From Flavobacterium panacagri (GTDB lineage: Bacteria > Bacteroidota > Bacteroidia > Flavobacteriales > Flavobacteriaceae): DNA of 64,000 bases. The DNA is taken from assembly GCF_030378165.1 (NCBI RefSeq), contig NZ_CP119766.1, positions 5,456,001-5,520,000 on the forward strand, written 5' to 3'. The translations under genes and the position numbers were made by a program. How positions within the stretch are numbered: position 1 is the first letter of the stretch; each line of letters starts with the position of its first letter. A model generated the notes under the pieces. That model ran no database searches. It was given only the letters and a program-made list of their open reading frames with translations, and was not told where the DNA came from. Of this stretch, positions 52,279-61,918 are shown piece after piece.

Positions 52279-55200
52279 ATGACAAAAATTTTACAAGCCT
52301 TACTGCTGTTCCTCGCCATTGCAGGATACTCGCAGGAAACCCGAACTATTACGGGAATCATTCAGGACGCGACAGATTCTTCACCAATTCCGGGTGCATC
52401 CATCTTCGTTGAGAATAATTCTATTTCAAACAAAACTGCTATGGCAGGTATTATTCATAGTGAAGCAATCGGAACTACTTCAGATTTTGATGGTAAATTC
52501 ACCTTGAAAGTGGCAAAAAATGTTACCGCTTTGAGAGTTACTTTCATGGGATACAAATCGTATACTTTGGAATTAGACGGTCAAAAAAATTATACCATTA
52601 ACTTAACATCTGAAACAGCAAAACTTCAGGAAGTTGTCGTTACCGGTTATCAAAAAATCGAGAAAAGAAAAGTTACTGGAGCAATTGCAAAAGTAGAAAT
52701 GGCTGCCATTCAGCAAGCCGGAGTTGCTAGTGTTGACCAAATGTTATTAGGTCAAGTAGCAGGGGTTGCCGTTACTACTCCATCCGGAGCACCTGGAGCA
52801 CCAGCTAAAATTAGAATTAGAGGTACTGCTTCTCTTAATGGTTCTCAGGATCCTCTTTGGGTTTTGGACGGATTACCATTAGAAAGTGAGGACGTACCTA
52901 AAAACTACGATAAGGACAATATTGATTTATTAGCTAATTACTCTATCGCAGGATTAAATCCTGATGACATTAAAGATATTACTATTTTAAAAGATGCTGC
53001 AGCAACTTCTATTTATGGTGCGCGTGCTGCAAATGGAGTTATTGTAATTACTACTAAAAAAGGAAAAAGTGGTAAAATGGTAATTAACGTTAACACTAAT
53101 ACTTTTATCAATCTTAAACCTGATTTTGATAAATTAAACTTAATGAATGCTAACCAAAAAGTTGATTTTGAACTTGGTTTGGCTAGTCGTTCAGATTTAA
53201 CATATAGAGATACCAATGGTGAAGTCGCTCGTATTTTAAACGGAGCGAATGAATTAAACACTTTCAGAAATGGTGGATTTTCTTCTTTGAGTCCAACTAC
53301 TCAAAACGCCATCAATGCTTTAAGAAATAATAATTTTAACTGGGGGAACTTAATTTACCAAAATGCAATCAATACACAGCATGGTTTAAGTATGTCTGGC
53401 GGAGGTGAAAAATCAGACTACTATTTTTCTGCAGGCTTTTATGATGAGCAAGGAACTACTATTGGAACTGGCTTTAAACGTTACAATTTAACTTTAAAAA
53501 ATAACTACGAAGTATCAGACAGATTTAAAGTTGGCGTTGGACTTTTTGGCTCAGAGTCTATAAAAAACTCTTACGTTACAGATGTAAGTACAAATACAAA
53601 TCCTGCTAATTATACAAGAAATGTAAATCCGTACCTGACACCTTATAATGCTGACGGAAGTTATAATTATGACCAAGATATCACAGGATATTCAGATCGT
53701 TACATTCCATTTAATATTTTAGAAGAAAGAGCAAATACTTCATACGACCTAAAAGCAAGAGCCATAAAAGCTATTTTAGATGCTGAATATAAAATTACAG
53801 ATCATTTAAAAGCGAATAGCCAGCTTGGTCTTCAATTAGACAATAATTCTTCTGAGAAATTCGCTGGTCAAAACAGTTATTATACAAGAAGATATAGAGA
53901 AAAATCACGCTATTTTTCTAATGGTAGTTTTAATTACTTCCTTCCAAATGGTGGTGTAATTGAAAATTCTAATAAAGACTTTTTTCAATATAATTTAAAG
54001 ACAACCCTTAATTACTCGAACACTTTTGCTGATAAACATGAGGTCGAAATTATGGCTGGTAATGAAATAAGAAGAAATTACCAAACTGCTATTTTTACAA
54101 AAGGATTCGGTTTTGATGAAAACAACTTAACAACACAGCAAATCGTTTTCCCTAATGCTGACATGGCAAACAACTCTGAATACAGAACGTATCGCAAAGA
54201 ACAAAATGAAAATGCATTTGCTTCTTTCTTTGCAACGGCTTCGTATACATACAACAGAAAATATACTGTTTTTGGAAGTGCCAGATATGATGGTTCAGAT
54301 TTATTTGGTGTAGATCCAAAATACAAATATTTACCGCTTTGGTCTGGTTCTGCAGCCTGGTTGGTTTCTCAGGAAAACTTCTTAAGAGACAGCAACGTTA
54401 TTTCTAACTTAAGACTACGTGGTTCTTATGGTTTACAAGGAAATATCGATAAAAATACATCTCCATTTGTTGTAGGAGAAAACAAAACTACAACTATTCT
54501 TCCGGGACAGACAGAACCTACAATTGTAGTAGTTAGCCCTCCAAACGAAAAATTACGTTGGGAAAAAACTACGAATACAAACTTTGGTGCAGACCTTGGA
54601 TTGTTTCACAATCGTATCAGTATTATTGCTGATGTTTATGGAAGAAAAAGTACCGATTTATTAGGCAACAGAGCATTACCATTAGAAAATGGTTTCGAAT
54701 TTACAAACATGAACTGGGCTCAGGTAACGAATAAAGGTTTCGAACTTTCTATTGCTACAAAAAATATTGATCGCCCAAATTTCAAATGGACGACCAACTT
54801 TAACCTTGCACAAAACAAGAGTAATGTTGACCGTATAGAAGTTCGTGATACTGATTATATGCCAAGCAGAGAGGGACGTCCTGTAAATGCAATTTTCGGA
54901 TTTAAAACAAATGGAATCGATGAAAATGGAAATCCATTATTCGTAAACAAAAAAGGAGAAACAGTAAACAGCCAAACTTTCTTCGGATTGTATGATGTTT
55001 TAGCAGACATATTCCCGGGAGAGTTTTCTCAATCTAACTTATCAGCGGCAGAATTTAGAGATTTATTTACTTATTTAGGAGATAGAGACCCTAAATTTAC
55101 AGGAGGTCTTACCAATACTTTCAAAGTAGGTAATTTTGATCTGGCAATTGTGGCTTCGTTTACTTTAGACCAAACTATGGTAGAAACTCCTCCTTATTAC

Positions 55201-55617
55201 GGAGCTGAGTTAGACAGAGGACTAAATTATTCGACTAGAATTTTAAATGCCTGGTCACCAACTAATACATCTTCAAACCTGCCAGGTATTACAAGTCAGA
55301 CTTCCGGAACTGGAGATTCATGGATGGCTTACCAATGGTATTCAGGAGGAAATCAAATTAAAACAATGAATTATCTAGATACCTGGGTTCATAAAATGAG
55401 TTATATGAGATTGAACAGTATGCGTTTAGGATATACTTTACCTAAAGCATTTACAGATCACATTAACATTCAAAGCATTAGACTGAATGTTGAAGCAAGA
55501 AACTTATTTGTAATTAGTTCTGATTTCAAAGGTTATTTTGATCCTGAAACTTACGGAAATATTTATGCTCAACCAGTTCCTAAGTCATTTACTTTAGGAT
55601 GTAATGTTACATTTTAA
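52279..55617 (+). CDS. SusC/RagA-type TonB-dependent transporter (protease locus)
   Basis: The 1112-residue outer-membrane protein has a signal ending near AGYSQ, a carboxypeptidase-like domain (GIIQDATDSSPIPGASIFVE) with an unusual extra loop (about 50-70), and a TonB/plug region (LQEVVVTGYQKIEKRKVTGA, KIRIRGTASLNG, WVLDGLPL, AATSIYGARAANGVIVITTKKG). The barrel ends NVTF. It is clearly of another subfamily than the two sulfatase-linked SusC proteins. It should work with the SusD that follows after 12 bases; with the protease upstream, peptide import is likely. Confidence 0.93.
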   Translation: MTKILQALLLFLAIAGYSQETRTITGIIQDATDSSPIPGASIFVENNSISNKTAMAGIIHSEAIGTTSDFDGKFTLKVAKNVTALRVTFMGYKSYTLELDGQKNYTINLTSETAKLQEVVVTGYQKIEKRKVTGAIAKVEMAAIQQAGVASVDQMLLGQVAGVAVTTPSGAPGAPAKIRIRGTASLNGSQDPLWVLDGLPLESEDVPKNYDKDNIDLLANYSIAGLNPDDIKDITILKDAAATSIYGARAANGVIVITTKKGKSGKMVINVNTNTFINLKPDFDKLNLMNANQKVDFELGLASRSDLTYRDTNGEVARILNGANELNTFRNGGFSSLSPTTQNAINALRNNNFNWGNLIYQNAINTQHGLSMSGGGEKSDYYFSAGFYDEQGTTIGTGFKRYNLTLKNNYEVSDRFKVGVGLFGSESIKNSYVTDVSTNTNPANYTRNVNPYLTPYNADGSYNYDQDITGYSDRYIPFNILEERANTSYDLKARAIKAILDAEYKITDHLKANSQLGLQLDNNSSEKFAGQNSYYTRRYREKSRYFSNGSFNYFLPNGGVIENSNKDFFQYNLKTTLNYSNTFADKHEVEIMAGNEIRRNYQTAIFTKGFGFDENNLTTQQIVFPNADMANNSEYRTYRKEQNENAFASFFATASYTYNRKYTVFGSARYDGSDLFGVDPKYKYLPLWSGSAAWLVSQENFLRDSNVISNLRLRGSYGLQGNIDKNTSPFVVGENKTTTILPGQTEPTIVVVSPPNEKLRWEKTTNTNFGADLGLFHNRISIIADVYGRKSTDLLGNRALPLENGFEFTNMNWAQVTNKGFELSIATKNIDRPNFKWTTNFNLAQNKSNVDRIEVRDTDYMPSREGRPVNAIFGFKTNGIDENGNPLFVNKKGETVNSQTFFGLYDVLADIFPGEFSQSNLSAAEFRDLFTYLGDRDPKFTGGLTNTFKVGNFDLAIVASFTLDQTMVETPPYYGAELDRGLNYSTRILNAWSPTNTSSNLPGITSQTSGTGDSWMAYQWYSGGNQIKTMNYLDTWVHKMSYMRLNSMRLGYTLPKAFTDHINIQSIRLNVEARNLFVISSDFKGYFDPETYGNIYAQPVPKSFTLGCNVTF

Positions 55618-55629
55618 TACTATCAAAAG

Positions 55630-56949
55630 ATGAAAAAATACTCAAAATATATATTGTTTTTTATCGCAGCGCTTACTGTAAGCAGCTGTGATGATTATCT
55701 GGATGTAACACCTATTGGTAAAGTAATTCCGGAAACATTACCACAATTTCGCGCCGTTTTAACCACAGGATATTCTGTTTATCCGCAACATAAATCATTG
55801 ACTGAAGTTCGTGCAGACGAGCTTACCATGAATGAGTTTAGTGATGATTTTATCTATTACAAAGATATCTACATTTGGAGAGACAGCAATCCTGACAAGA
55901 TTACAACCACTTTTCAATATCAGAATTTATATACTGTAATTTTTTACACCAACGTTTTAATCAACGAAGCTTCTAAAAAAATCGAAACTTCTGCAGAAAG
56001 AGATCAATTAATTGGAGAAGCTTATGCATTAAGAGCAATGGCTTACTTTGATTTGGTTAATCTTTTCGGAAAACCATATAATGCGACAACTGCAGCAAGT
56101 GACAAAGCAGTTCCGTTAGCATTAGAAATAGATTTAGAACAGGCTTTTATTCCTCAAACCGTTGAAGTAATTTACAATCAAATTATTTCTGACACGAATG
56201 AAGCAGAGAAATTACTTAACGTAGCATCTCAGCCAAAAGGATTAAACTACCGTTTTTCTAAAGCTTCATTATATAGTTTAGAAAGCCGTATTTACCTGTA
56301 TCAAAAACAATGGCAAAAATCTCTTGATGCAGCAAACAAAGCATTGGCGATTAATAATAATTTAATTGATTTAAATGCAACAAAAGTTTTAGCGAATAGA
56401 TATGATAGCGCTGAATCTATTTTAGCTCTTGAAAATACATTTATCAATAGTTTAAAATCGGTTTCATACGCTTCACCAGATTTAATTGCTACTTACAACA
56501 GAACAACAGATTTACGTTTCCCTCTTTTCTTTTTAGCAAGCGGAAGCCGTTTCAGAATTCAAAAAGGAGGAGAAGACGCTCAAAAATGTTCTTTTAGATC
56601 TTCTGAATTATACCTGACAAAAGCAGAAACTTTATTAGAGTTAAATAATTTGACAGATGCCAAAACAACTGTTTTAAGTTTTATTGCAAAACGTTACACT
56701 CCGACAGGTCTAAGTGAGCTTACAGCTTCTGTAAATGCAATGAACGCAACTGATTTAGCAACTTTTATTGGTAACGAAAGACGCCGTGAATTTGCTGCTG
56801 AAGGACACCGTTGGTTCGACTTGAGAAGAACTTCTCAAAAACAAATCGTTCACACTGTAGATGGTGACGATTATACATTGATACAAAACGATCCGCGTTA
56901 TACCATTGTTTATCCTGCAAACGCGAGATTAAACAATCCCAATCTATAA
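55630..56949 (+). CDS. SusD/RagB-family surface lipoprotein (protease locus)
   Basis: The 439-residue lipoprotein has signal MKKYSKYILFFIAALTVSSC with the lipid Cys20. SusD segments are LIGEAYALRAMAYFDLVNLFGKPYN in part, SKASLYSLESRIYLYQKQWQKS in part, and the closing GNERRREFAAEGHRWFDLRR. It is shorter than the sulfatase-linked SusD proteins (482-490), typical of the RagB-like group. It pairs with the SusC upstream. A terminator follows within 25 bases, ending the operon that begins at the protease. Confidence 0.92.
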   Translation: MKKYSKYILFFIAALTVSSCDDYLDVTPIGKVIPETLPQFRAVLTTGYSVYPQHKSLTEVRADELTMNEFSDDFIYYKDIYIWRDSNPDKITTTFQYQNLYTVIFYTNVLINEASKKIETSAERDQLIGEAYALRAMAYFDLVNLFGKPYNATTAASDKAVPLALEIDLEQAFIPQTVEVIYNQIISDTNEAEKLLNVASQPKGLNYRFSKASLYSLESRIYLYQKQWQKSLDAANKALAINNNLIDLNATKVLANRYDSAESILALENTFINSLKSVSYASPDLIATYNRTTDLRFPLFFLASGSRFRIQKGGEDAQKCSFRSSELYLTKAETLLELNNLTDAKTTVLSFIAKRYTPTGLSELTASVNAMNATDLATFIGNERRREFAAEGHRWFDLRRTSQKQIVHTVDGDDYTLIQNDPRYTIVYPANARLNNPNL

Positions 56950-56969
56950 TACCTATTTGTTTTTTTAAG

Positions 56970-57000
56970 AAGGTCCAGTTTTTAAGCTGGGCCTTTTTTT
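56970..57000 (+). terminator. Intrinsic terminator after the protease-SusCD operon
   Basis: AAGGTCCAG (56970-56978) pairs with CTGGGCCTT (56987-56995), with one wobble, and T residues follow. Confidence 0.85.
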
Positions 57001-57001
57001 A

Positions 57002-57031
57002 TTGCAAAAACTAATTACTGAATTATCTTTG
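57002..57031 (+). promoter_or_regulatory. Promoter of the LytTR regulator gene
   Basis: TTG (57002-57004), exactly 19 bases, TATCTTTG (57024-57031): a full match to the TTG/TAnnTTTG pattern, 33 bases before the start codon. Confidence 0.75.
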
Positions 57032-57063
57032 CAAATAATTAGAGAAAACCAAATGTCTAAAAA

Positions 57064-57828
57064 ATGAAAGTTGCAATCGTTGAAGACGAATATCTAGCTT
57101 CTAGTTATCTAAAATCTATTTTAGAGCAGCAGGATATTTTACCAATTACAGAAATCAGTGTTCTAAAATCGGTAAAAGAAGCTGTTATTTTCTTTAGTGA
57201 AAATAAAATTGATTTGGCTTTCATGGACATTCATTTGGGAGATGGAAAAAGTCTTGAAATTTTCGAAAAAACCATTATCGCCTGTCCCGTCGTTTTTATT
57301 ACGGCTTACGATTCTTATGCCATTTCTGTTTTCAAACATTTTACAATCGATTATCTTTTAAAACCTTTTGAAGAATCAGAACTGTTAGAAGCACTTCATA
57401 AATTCAAAAAAATAAAAGACAGTTTTAACAGTGATTCTACGCTTCAATCTCTTGTTGCCATAGAAAATCCCGAAAGCAATAAAATACAGCGCCATTTCTT
57501 AGTAAATCACGGTTATAAACTGATTTCTATAAACGAAAGCGAAATCACTTATTTTGCTGCAACTGGTAAACATTTATTTATCTACTTAAAATCAGGAAAC
57601 AGTTATTTATACAACAGTACAATAACAGATATCATAAACAGTTTAGATTCTTTCCATTTTTTTAAAATAAACAGAAAATATATCGTTCATCGAAACTGCA
57701 TCAAAGAAGTCGTGAAACATTCTCATCAAAAAGTCGAACTCATTTTGACTGTTCCTTCAGTAGAAAATGATCCTATTTTTATCAGTAAAAAGGAAATCCA
57801 CAACTTTAAAAACTGGCTGGACCAATAA
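57064..57828 (+). CDS. LytTR-type response regulator
   Basis: The 254-residue protein has a receiver domain (1-120; acidic pocket Glu7-Asp8, phosphoacceptor Asp55 in AFMDIHLGDG, Lys in LLKPF) and a C-terminal LytTR DNA-binding domain (about 150-252; INRKYIVHRNCIKEVV, VELILTVPS). It is the natural partner of the LytS-type kinase at 48002. The two genes flank the protease-SusCD operon, and a 21-base-period direct repeat at that operon's promoter fits a LytTR target. It has its own promoter and is separated from SusD by a terminator. Confidence 0.92.
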   Translation: MKVAIVEDEYLASSYLKSILEQQDILPITEISVLKSVKEAVIFFSENKIDLAFMDIHLGDGKSLEIFEKTIIACPVVFITAYDSYAISVFKHFTIDYLLKPFEESELLEALHKFKKIKDSFNSDSTLQSLVAIENPESNKIQRHFLVNHGYKLISINESEITYFAATGKHLFIYLKSGNSYLYNSTITDIINSLDSFHFFKINRKYIVHRNCIKEVVKHSHQKVELILTVPSVENDPIFISKKEIHNFKNWLDQ

Positions 57829-58016
57829 ATTAATCATTATTTAGCCATAAATTGACGTTAATTTCAAAATTAAAAAACTGCTAATTTGATAAATTGTGAT
57901 TTAAAATCCGACTAAAAACTGTCAAAAACACTTTAAAACGTTAAATTAGCGTTATAGAAATCATAAAATTGCCGTTTCACAATCAATGAGATAGCGAAAA
58001 TTTTTCGTTTATTCTT

Positions 58017-58024
58017 TATCTTTG
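58017..58024 (+). promoter_or_regulatory. -7 element of the NUMOD4/HNH-like gene
   Basis: TATCTTTG matches TAnnTTTG, 29 bases before the start codon. No clear TTG at -33 is seen. Confidence 0.5.
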
Positions 58025-58052
58025 AGAGTATAGAAATCAAATGTAAAAGAAT

Positions 58053-58637
58053 ATGCCACACAATCGATTTTATCCAGATGAACAATTTAAAGAAATAGAA
58101 ATAAACGCCTCATTACAACTTAAATATGCAATTTCAAACAGAGGAAGATTAATTAGCTTTACGGACGAAATTGAAAACGGCCGAATCTTAAAAGGCGGTT
58201 TAAGCGACGGATATCCAACTTTCCGTTTTAAGGTTAAAAAAGAGGATAAAATCGTCAACAAATATCTTTTCTTATATAAGTTAGTTGCCCAATATTTTAT
58301 TCCGAAGGAGTCCGAAGATCAAACTTACGTATTGCATTTAGATTACAATAGAAGCAATGATGATGTAAAAAACCTTCGCTGGGCAACCAAACAGGAAATG
58401 ATGGCACACAGCCGCAAAAGTCCGCGTGTAATTCAGGCCAAAAAAAACCTGATCGAACACAACCTAAAAGCCGACGGAAGAAAATTAACAACTACTAAAG
58501 TCATGTTAATCAAAAAAATATTAGCAAGACCAGAACAAAAAACACGTCTTAAAATGATCGCGAAACAATTCGGCGTAAGCGAAATGCAGATCAGAAGAAT
58601 TGCCAGCGGTGAAAACTGGGGACACGTTAAGGTTTAA
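58053..58637 (+). CDS. NUMOD4/HNH-like protein with C-terminal helix-turn-helix
   Basis: The 194-residue protein begins with a NUMOD4-like segment (LKYAISNRGRLISF, GRILKGGLSDGYPTFRF). An HNH_3-type core follows (VLHLDYNRSNDDVKNLRWAT, where homing endonucleases have N-H-x-D-G-x-x-x-N-N). The first position is Leu-His and the GN is YN, so catalytic residues are partly kept. The end (about 145-192; LKMIAKQFGVSEMQIRRIASGENWGHV in part) looks like a DNA-binding helix-turn-helix. It stands alone with its own promoter, with no intron or phage genes near it, so a regulatory role for a domesticated nuclease is possible. Confidence 0.65.
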   Translation: MPHNRFYPDEQFKEIEINASLQLKYAISNRGRLISFTDEIENGRILKGGLSDGYPTFRFKVKKEDKIVNKYLFLYKLVAQYFIPKESEDQTYVLHLDYNRSNDDVKNLRWATKQEMMAHSRKSPRVIQAKKNLIEHNLKADGRKLTTTKVMLIKKILARPEQKTRLKMIAKQFGVSEMQIRRIASGENWGHVKV

Positions 58638-59086
58638 AATGTTTACAGTTTATAGTTTTTGGTTTATAGTTAAATACGCTTAACCTTTAACTTATAACGC
58701 TTTAACTTATATTTAGCCACAGATTATTTGGATTAAAAGGATTTTTAAAAAATCTGTGTTAATCTTTATAATCTGTGGCTTATTTTTTTTTAATTAAAAG
58801 CACTTCTCTCTATTCACTAAGAACTAATTACTAAAGACTAAGGTCTAATTACTAAGAACTAATCACTAAATCACAAAAATCAATTCATAATTCACAATTT
58901 ACAATTCACAATTCCTTCAGTTTCTGTGAAAAGGTCAAAATCTCTGACTTTAAAAACAAATTTTCGGACGTTCATTTAAAATAAATCCTTAAATTCGCAA
59001 GCACAAATAACAAAAGAATAAATCGAAAGATGAGTTTCGGAATTGTAGAATTCATTTTTCGATAGTTAATACTAAAAGCAAAAAAA
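58638..59086. other. 449-base intergenic region made of repeat phrases
   Basis: It contains TTTATAG-type phrases (58650-58680), an inverted pair TAGCCACAGATTAT and ATAATCTGTGGCTTA (about 58715-58728 and 58767-58781), a tandem stretch of ACTAAGAACTAATTACTAA variants (58817-58870), and CAATTCACAATT-type direct repeats (58882-58915). No gene is seen. The lpdA promoter should be in the last 100 bases; TAAATTCG near 58990 is a one-mismatch -7 candidate. Confidence 0.6.
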
Positions 59087-60475
59087 ATGAAATACGACGT
59101 TATTGTTTTAGGAAGTGGTCCTGGCGGATATGTAACAGCAATTAGAGCTTCACAATTAGGCTTCAAAGTAGCTGTAGTTGAAAAAGAAAACCTTGGTGGT
59201 GTATGTTTAAACTGGGGATGTATCCCAACAAAAGCATTATTGAAATCAGCTCAGGTTTTTGATTATTTAAAACACGCTTCTGACTACGGATTAAAAGTTT
59301 CTGAATTCGATAAAGATTTCCCAGCTGTTATTCAACGTAGCCGTGGTGTTGCGGAAGGAATGAGCAAAGGAGTTCAATTCTTAATGAAAAAAAACAAAAT
59401 TGATGTTATCGAAGGTTTTGGTAAACTAAAACCAGGAAAAAAACTTGACGTTACAGATAAAGACAATAAAGTTACTGAATATAGCGCTGATCACATTATC
59501 ATCGCAACTGGTGCTCGTTCTCGTGAGTTGCCAAACTTACCTCAAGATGGTGTAAAAGTAATTGGATACCGTCAGGCAATGACTTTGCCAACACAACCAA
59601 AATCTATGATTATTGTTGGTTCTGGAGCAATTGGAGTGGAGTTCGCTCACTTCTACAACTCAATGGGAACTGACGTTACTATCGTAGAATTTATGCCAAA
59701 CGTAGTTCCTGTAGAAGACGAAGATATCTCAAAACAATTTGAGCGTTCTTTGAAAAAATCTGGAATTAAAGTAATGACTAACTCTTCTGTTGAGCGTATC
59801 GACACAACAGGTGCAGGAGTTAAAGCTTTCGTTAAAACGGCAAAAGGAGAAGAAGTTTTAGAAGCTGATATCGTTCTTTCTGCTGTTGGAATCAAAACAA
59901 ACATTGAAAACATCGGATTAGAAGAAGTGGGTATCGCTGTTGACAGAGATAAAATCTTAGTAAACGCTTACAACGCAACTAATATTCCAGGATACTATGC
60001 AATTGGAGACGTTACTCCAGGTCAGGCTTTAGCTCACGTAGCTTCTGCTGAAGGAATCAACTGTGTAGAAAAAATTAAAGGTTTACACGTAGACCCAATC
60101 GATTACGGAAACGTTCCGGGTTGTACTTATGCAACTCCAGAAATCGCTTCTGTAGGTTTAACAGAAAAACAAGCAAAAGAAAAAGGTTACGAATTGAAAA
60201 TTGGTAAATTCCCATTCTCAGCTTCTGGAAAAGCTAAAGCTGCCGGAAATGCTGACGGATTCGTAAAAGTAATTTTCGATGCTAAATACGGAGAATGGTT
60301 AGGATGCCACATGATTGGTGCTGGTGTTACAGATATGATTGCTGAAGCAGTTGTAGCTCGTAAACTAGAAACTACAGGTCACGAAATCCTTAAATCGATC
60401 CACCCTCACCCAACAATGAGCGAGGCTGTTATGGAAGCTGTTGCTGATGCTTACGGCGAAGTAATTCACTTGTAA
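59087..60475 (+). CDS. lpdA: Dihydrolipoyl dehydrogenase
   Basis: The 462-residue flavoprotein is the E3 subunit of 2-oxoacid dehydrogenase complexes and reoxidises dihydrolipoamide with NAD. The FAD motif is VIVLGSGPGGYVTAIRA, the redox disulfide Cys40-Cys45 is in GGVCLNWGCIPTKALL, the NAD motif is IIVGSGAIGVEFAHFY, and the C-terminal catalytic pair is in HPHPTMSEAVMEA. It is transcribed alone; a terminator follows. The conserved length and motifs make this assignment firm. Confidence 0.96.
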   Translation: MKYDVIVLGSGPGGYVTAIRASQLGFKVAVVEKENLGGVCLNWGCIPTKALLKSAQVFDYLKHASDYGLKVSEFDKDFPAVIQRSRGVAEGMSKGVQFLMKKNKIDVIEGFGKLKPGKKLDVTDKDNKVTEYSADHIIIATGARSRELPNLPQDGVKVIGYRQAMTLPTQPKSMIIVGSGAIGVEFAHFYNSMGTDVTIVEFMPNVVPVEDEDISKQFERSLKKSGIKVMTNSSVERIDTTGAGVKAFVKTAKGEEVLEADIVLSAVGIKTNIENIGLEEVGIAVDRDKILVNAYNATNIPGYYAIGDVTPGQALAHVASAEGINCVEKIKGLHVDPIDYGNVPGCTYATPEIASVGLTEKQAKEKGYELKIGKFPFSASGKAKAAGNADGFVKVIFDAKYGEWLGCHMIGAGVTDMIAEAVVARKLETTGHEILKSIHPHPTMSEAVMEAVADAYGEVIHL

Positions 60476-60517
60476 AAATATACCGTTTTACGGTTATATA
60501 TAATTTTTCAATTTATA

Positions 60518-60553
60518 AAATCCGATTTGTGAAAACAGATCGGATTTTTTTGT
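60518..60553 (+). terminator. Intrinsic terminator after lpdA
   Basis: AAATCCGATTTGT (60518-60530) pairs, with one wobble, with ACAGATCGGATTT (60535-60547), then T residues. A small ACCGT/ACGGT hairpin precedes it (60482-60493). Confidence 0.85.
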
Positions 60554-60711
60554 TTTCATAGTTTTTTGTCAACATCAAATCATTTTACAAATCACTTCTC
60601 ACAGTTTACACAAAAAACAAGACCAAACAAAAATTTGTTTAAAACTTTACGTAAGAAAATTTTGTCATCATTTCTAATTCCTTATTTTTATTCTCTATAA
60701 ATAAGAAAGTA

Positions 60712-61665
60712 ATGAAACTACCTTTTATAGAAATAATCGAAGCCACGACAAGCGACCCTAATTTATTAATGTGGAAGTATTTCGATGAAGACAAAGAAAT
60801 AAAAAACGGCGCAAAATTAACGGTACGCGAAAGCCAGCAGGCCATGCTCTTAAACGAAGGACAGCTTGCAGACGTATTTTCTCCCGGACTTCATACTTTA
60901 TCTACAGAAAACATTCCCATTTTAAGTAAACTAAAAGGCTGGAAATACGGTTTCGAAAGTCCGTTTAAGGCTGATGTTTATTTTTTCAATACACATCAAT
61001 TCATCAATAATAAATGGGGAACTCCTGCTCCTATCTTGATGAATGATCCTCAGTTTGGACAAATTCGAATCAGAGCTTTTGGAAGTTTTGATCTTAAAAT
61101 TTCTGATGTTGCTAAATTCTTCCGCCAATATGCAGGAACGTACAAACAGCTGACCATTTTTGAACTTCAAAGTCAATTAAGGGATTTTGTTGCTCCAAAA
61201 TTCGGAGAAGTTTTGGCTAACGAAAACATAACCGTTACTAATGTCGCTGGAAATATTACGCAATTAGGAAAAAAAATAGAACCTTATCTAAAACCTTATT
61301 TTGAACAATTAGGAATCGAACTGACTCAGTTTGTCATTACAAGCGTAAACTTACCAGAAGAAGTAACCGCACATTACGATAAAATCACCAACATGAATAT
61401 GGTAACCGATATGGACAAGTTTACCAAATTCAATACCGCAACTGCCATTGGCGATAAAGGAAACGGACTTCACGATGCGACTCAAAATGCAGTAAGCATG
61501 GGAATTCTTTTCAATCAGTTACAGCAGAATAAAGAAACCCCAAAACAAGAAACTGGAGACGACATTACGTCTAAACTTCAAAAACTAAAATCATTGTTTG
61601 ATGCAGGTTTAATAGATGAAGACGAATTTAAAACCAAAAAAGCCGAACTCTTAAGTCAATTGTAA
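60712..61665 (+). CDS. SPFH-domain protein with C-terminal SHOCT-like motif
   Basis: The 317-residue protein has no membrane segment. Its body matches the virion-core/YdjI-type SPFH domain (VRESQQAMLLNEGQLADVFSPG, HTLSTENIPIL, GWKYGFESPFKADVYFFNT in part, DFVAPKFGEVLANENI). The last 35 residues (ITSKLQKLKSLFDAGLIDEDEFKTKKAELL in part) are a SHOCT motif, used for oligomerisation or targeting. It is the first gene of an operon of four or more. B. subtilis YdjI, a relative, works with PspA in membrane stress; that role is only suggested here by family and neighbours. Confidence 0.82.
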   Translation: MKLPFIEIIEATTSDPNLLMWKYFDEDKEIKNGAKLTVRESQQAMLLNEGQLADVFSPGLHTLSTENIPILSKLKGWKYGFESPFKADVYFFNTHQFINNKWGTPAPILMNDPQFGQIRIRAFGSFDLKISDVAKFFRQYAGTYKQLTIFELQSQLRDFVAPKFGEVLANENITVTNVAGNITQLGKKIEPYLKPYFEQLGIELTQFVITSVNLPEEVTAHYDKITNMNMVTDMDKFTKFNTATAIGDKGNGLHDATQNAVSMGILFNQLQQNKETPKQETGDDITSKLQKLKSLFDAGLIDEDEFKTKKAELLSQL

Positions 61666-61907
61666 TGGAAGAAAAGAAAGTAAATTCATTTTTGAACAGA
61701 CTCAAAGAAAATGCTCAAAAACAGACTAATTACGGAGGTGAGTTTGAAACAACCGAAGCCAAAATGAGTGTCAAAGACTGTCCAAACTGCGGTGCAGGAA
61801 GAGCCAAAGAAGATGGTGTAACACATTGTGCCTACTGCGGATTTGAGTTTTTAAACGTAAAACTTACAGACGGATTATATATTAAAAAAGAAGACAATTC
61901 AATTTAA
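61665..61907 (+). CDS. 80-residue zinc-ribbon protein
   Basis: CPNCGAGRAKEDGVTHCAYCG (residues about 38-58) is a treble-clef/zinc-ribbon with two CxxC pairs. The N-terminal third is polar and coiled. The start codon shares one base with the stop of the SPFH gene (TAATG), so translation is coupled. It is probably a partner of the SPFH protein, as zinc-ribbon proteins are next to YdjI-type genes elsewhere. Confidence 0.75.
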   Translation: MEEKKVNSFLNRLKENAQKQTNYGGEFETTEAKMSVKDCPNCGAGRAKEDGVTHCAYCGFEFLNVKLTDGLYIKKEDNSI

Positions 61908-61918
61908 AACAAGATAAC

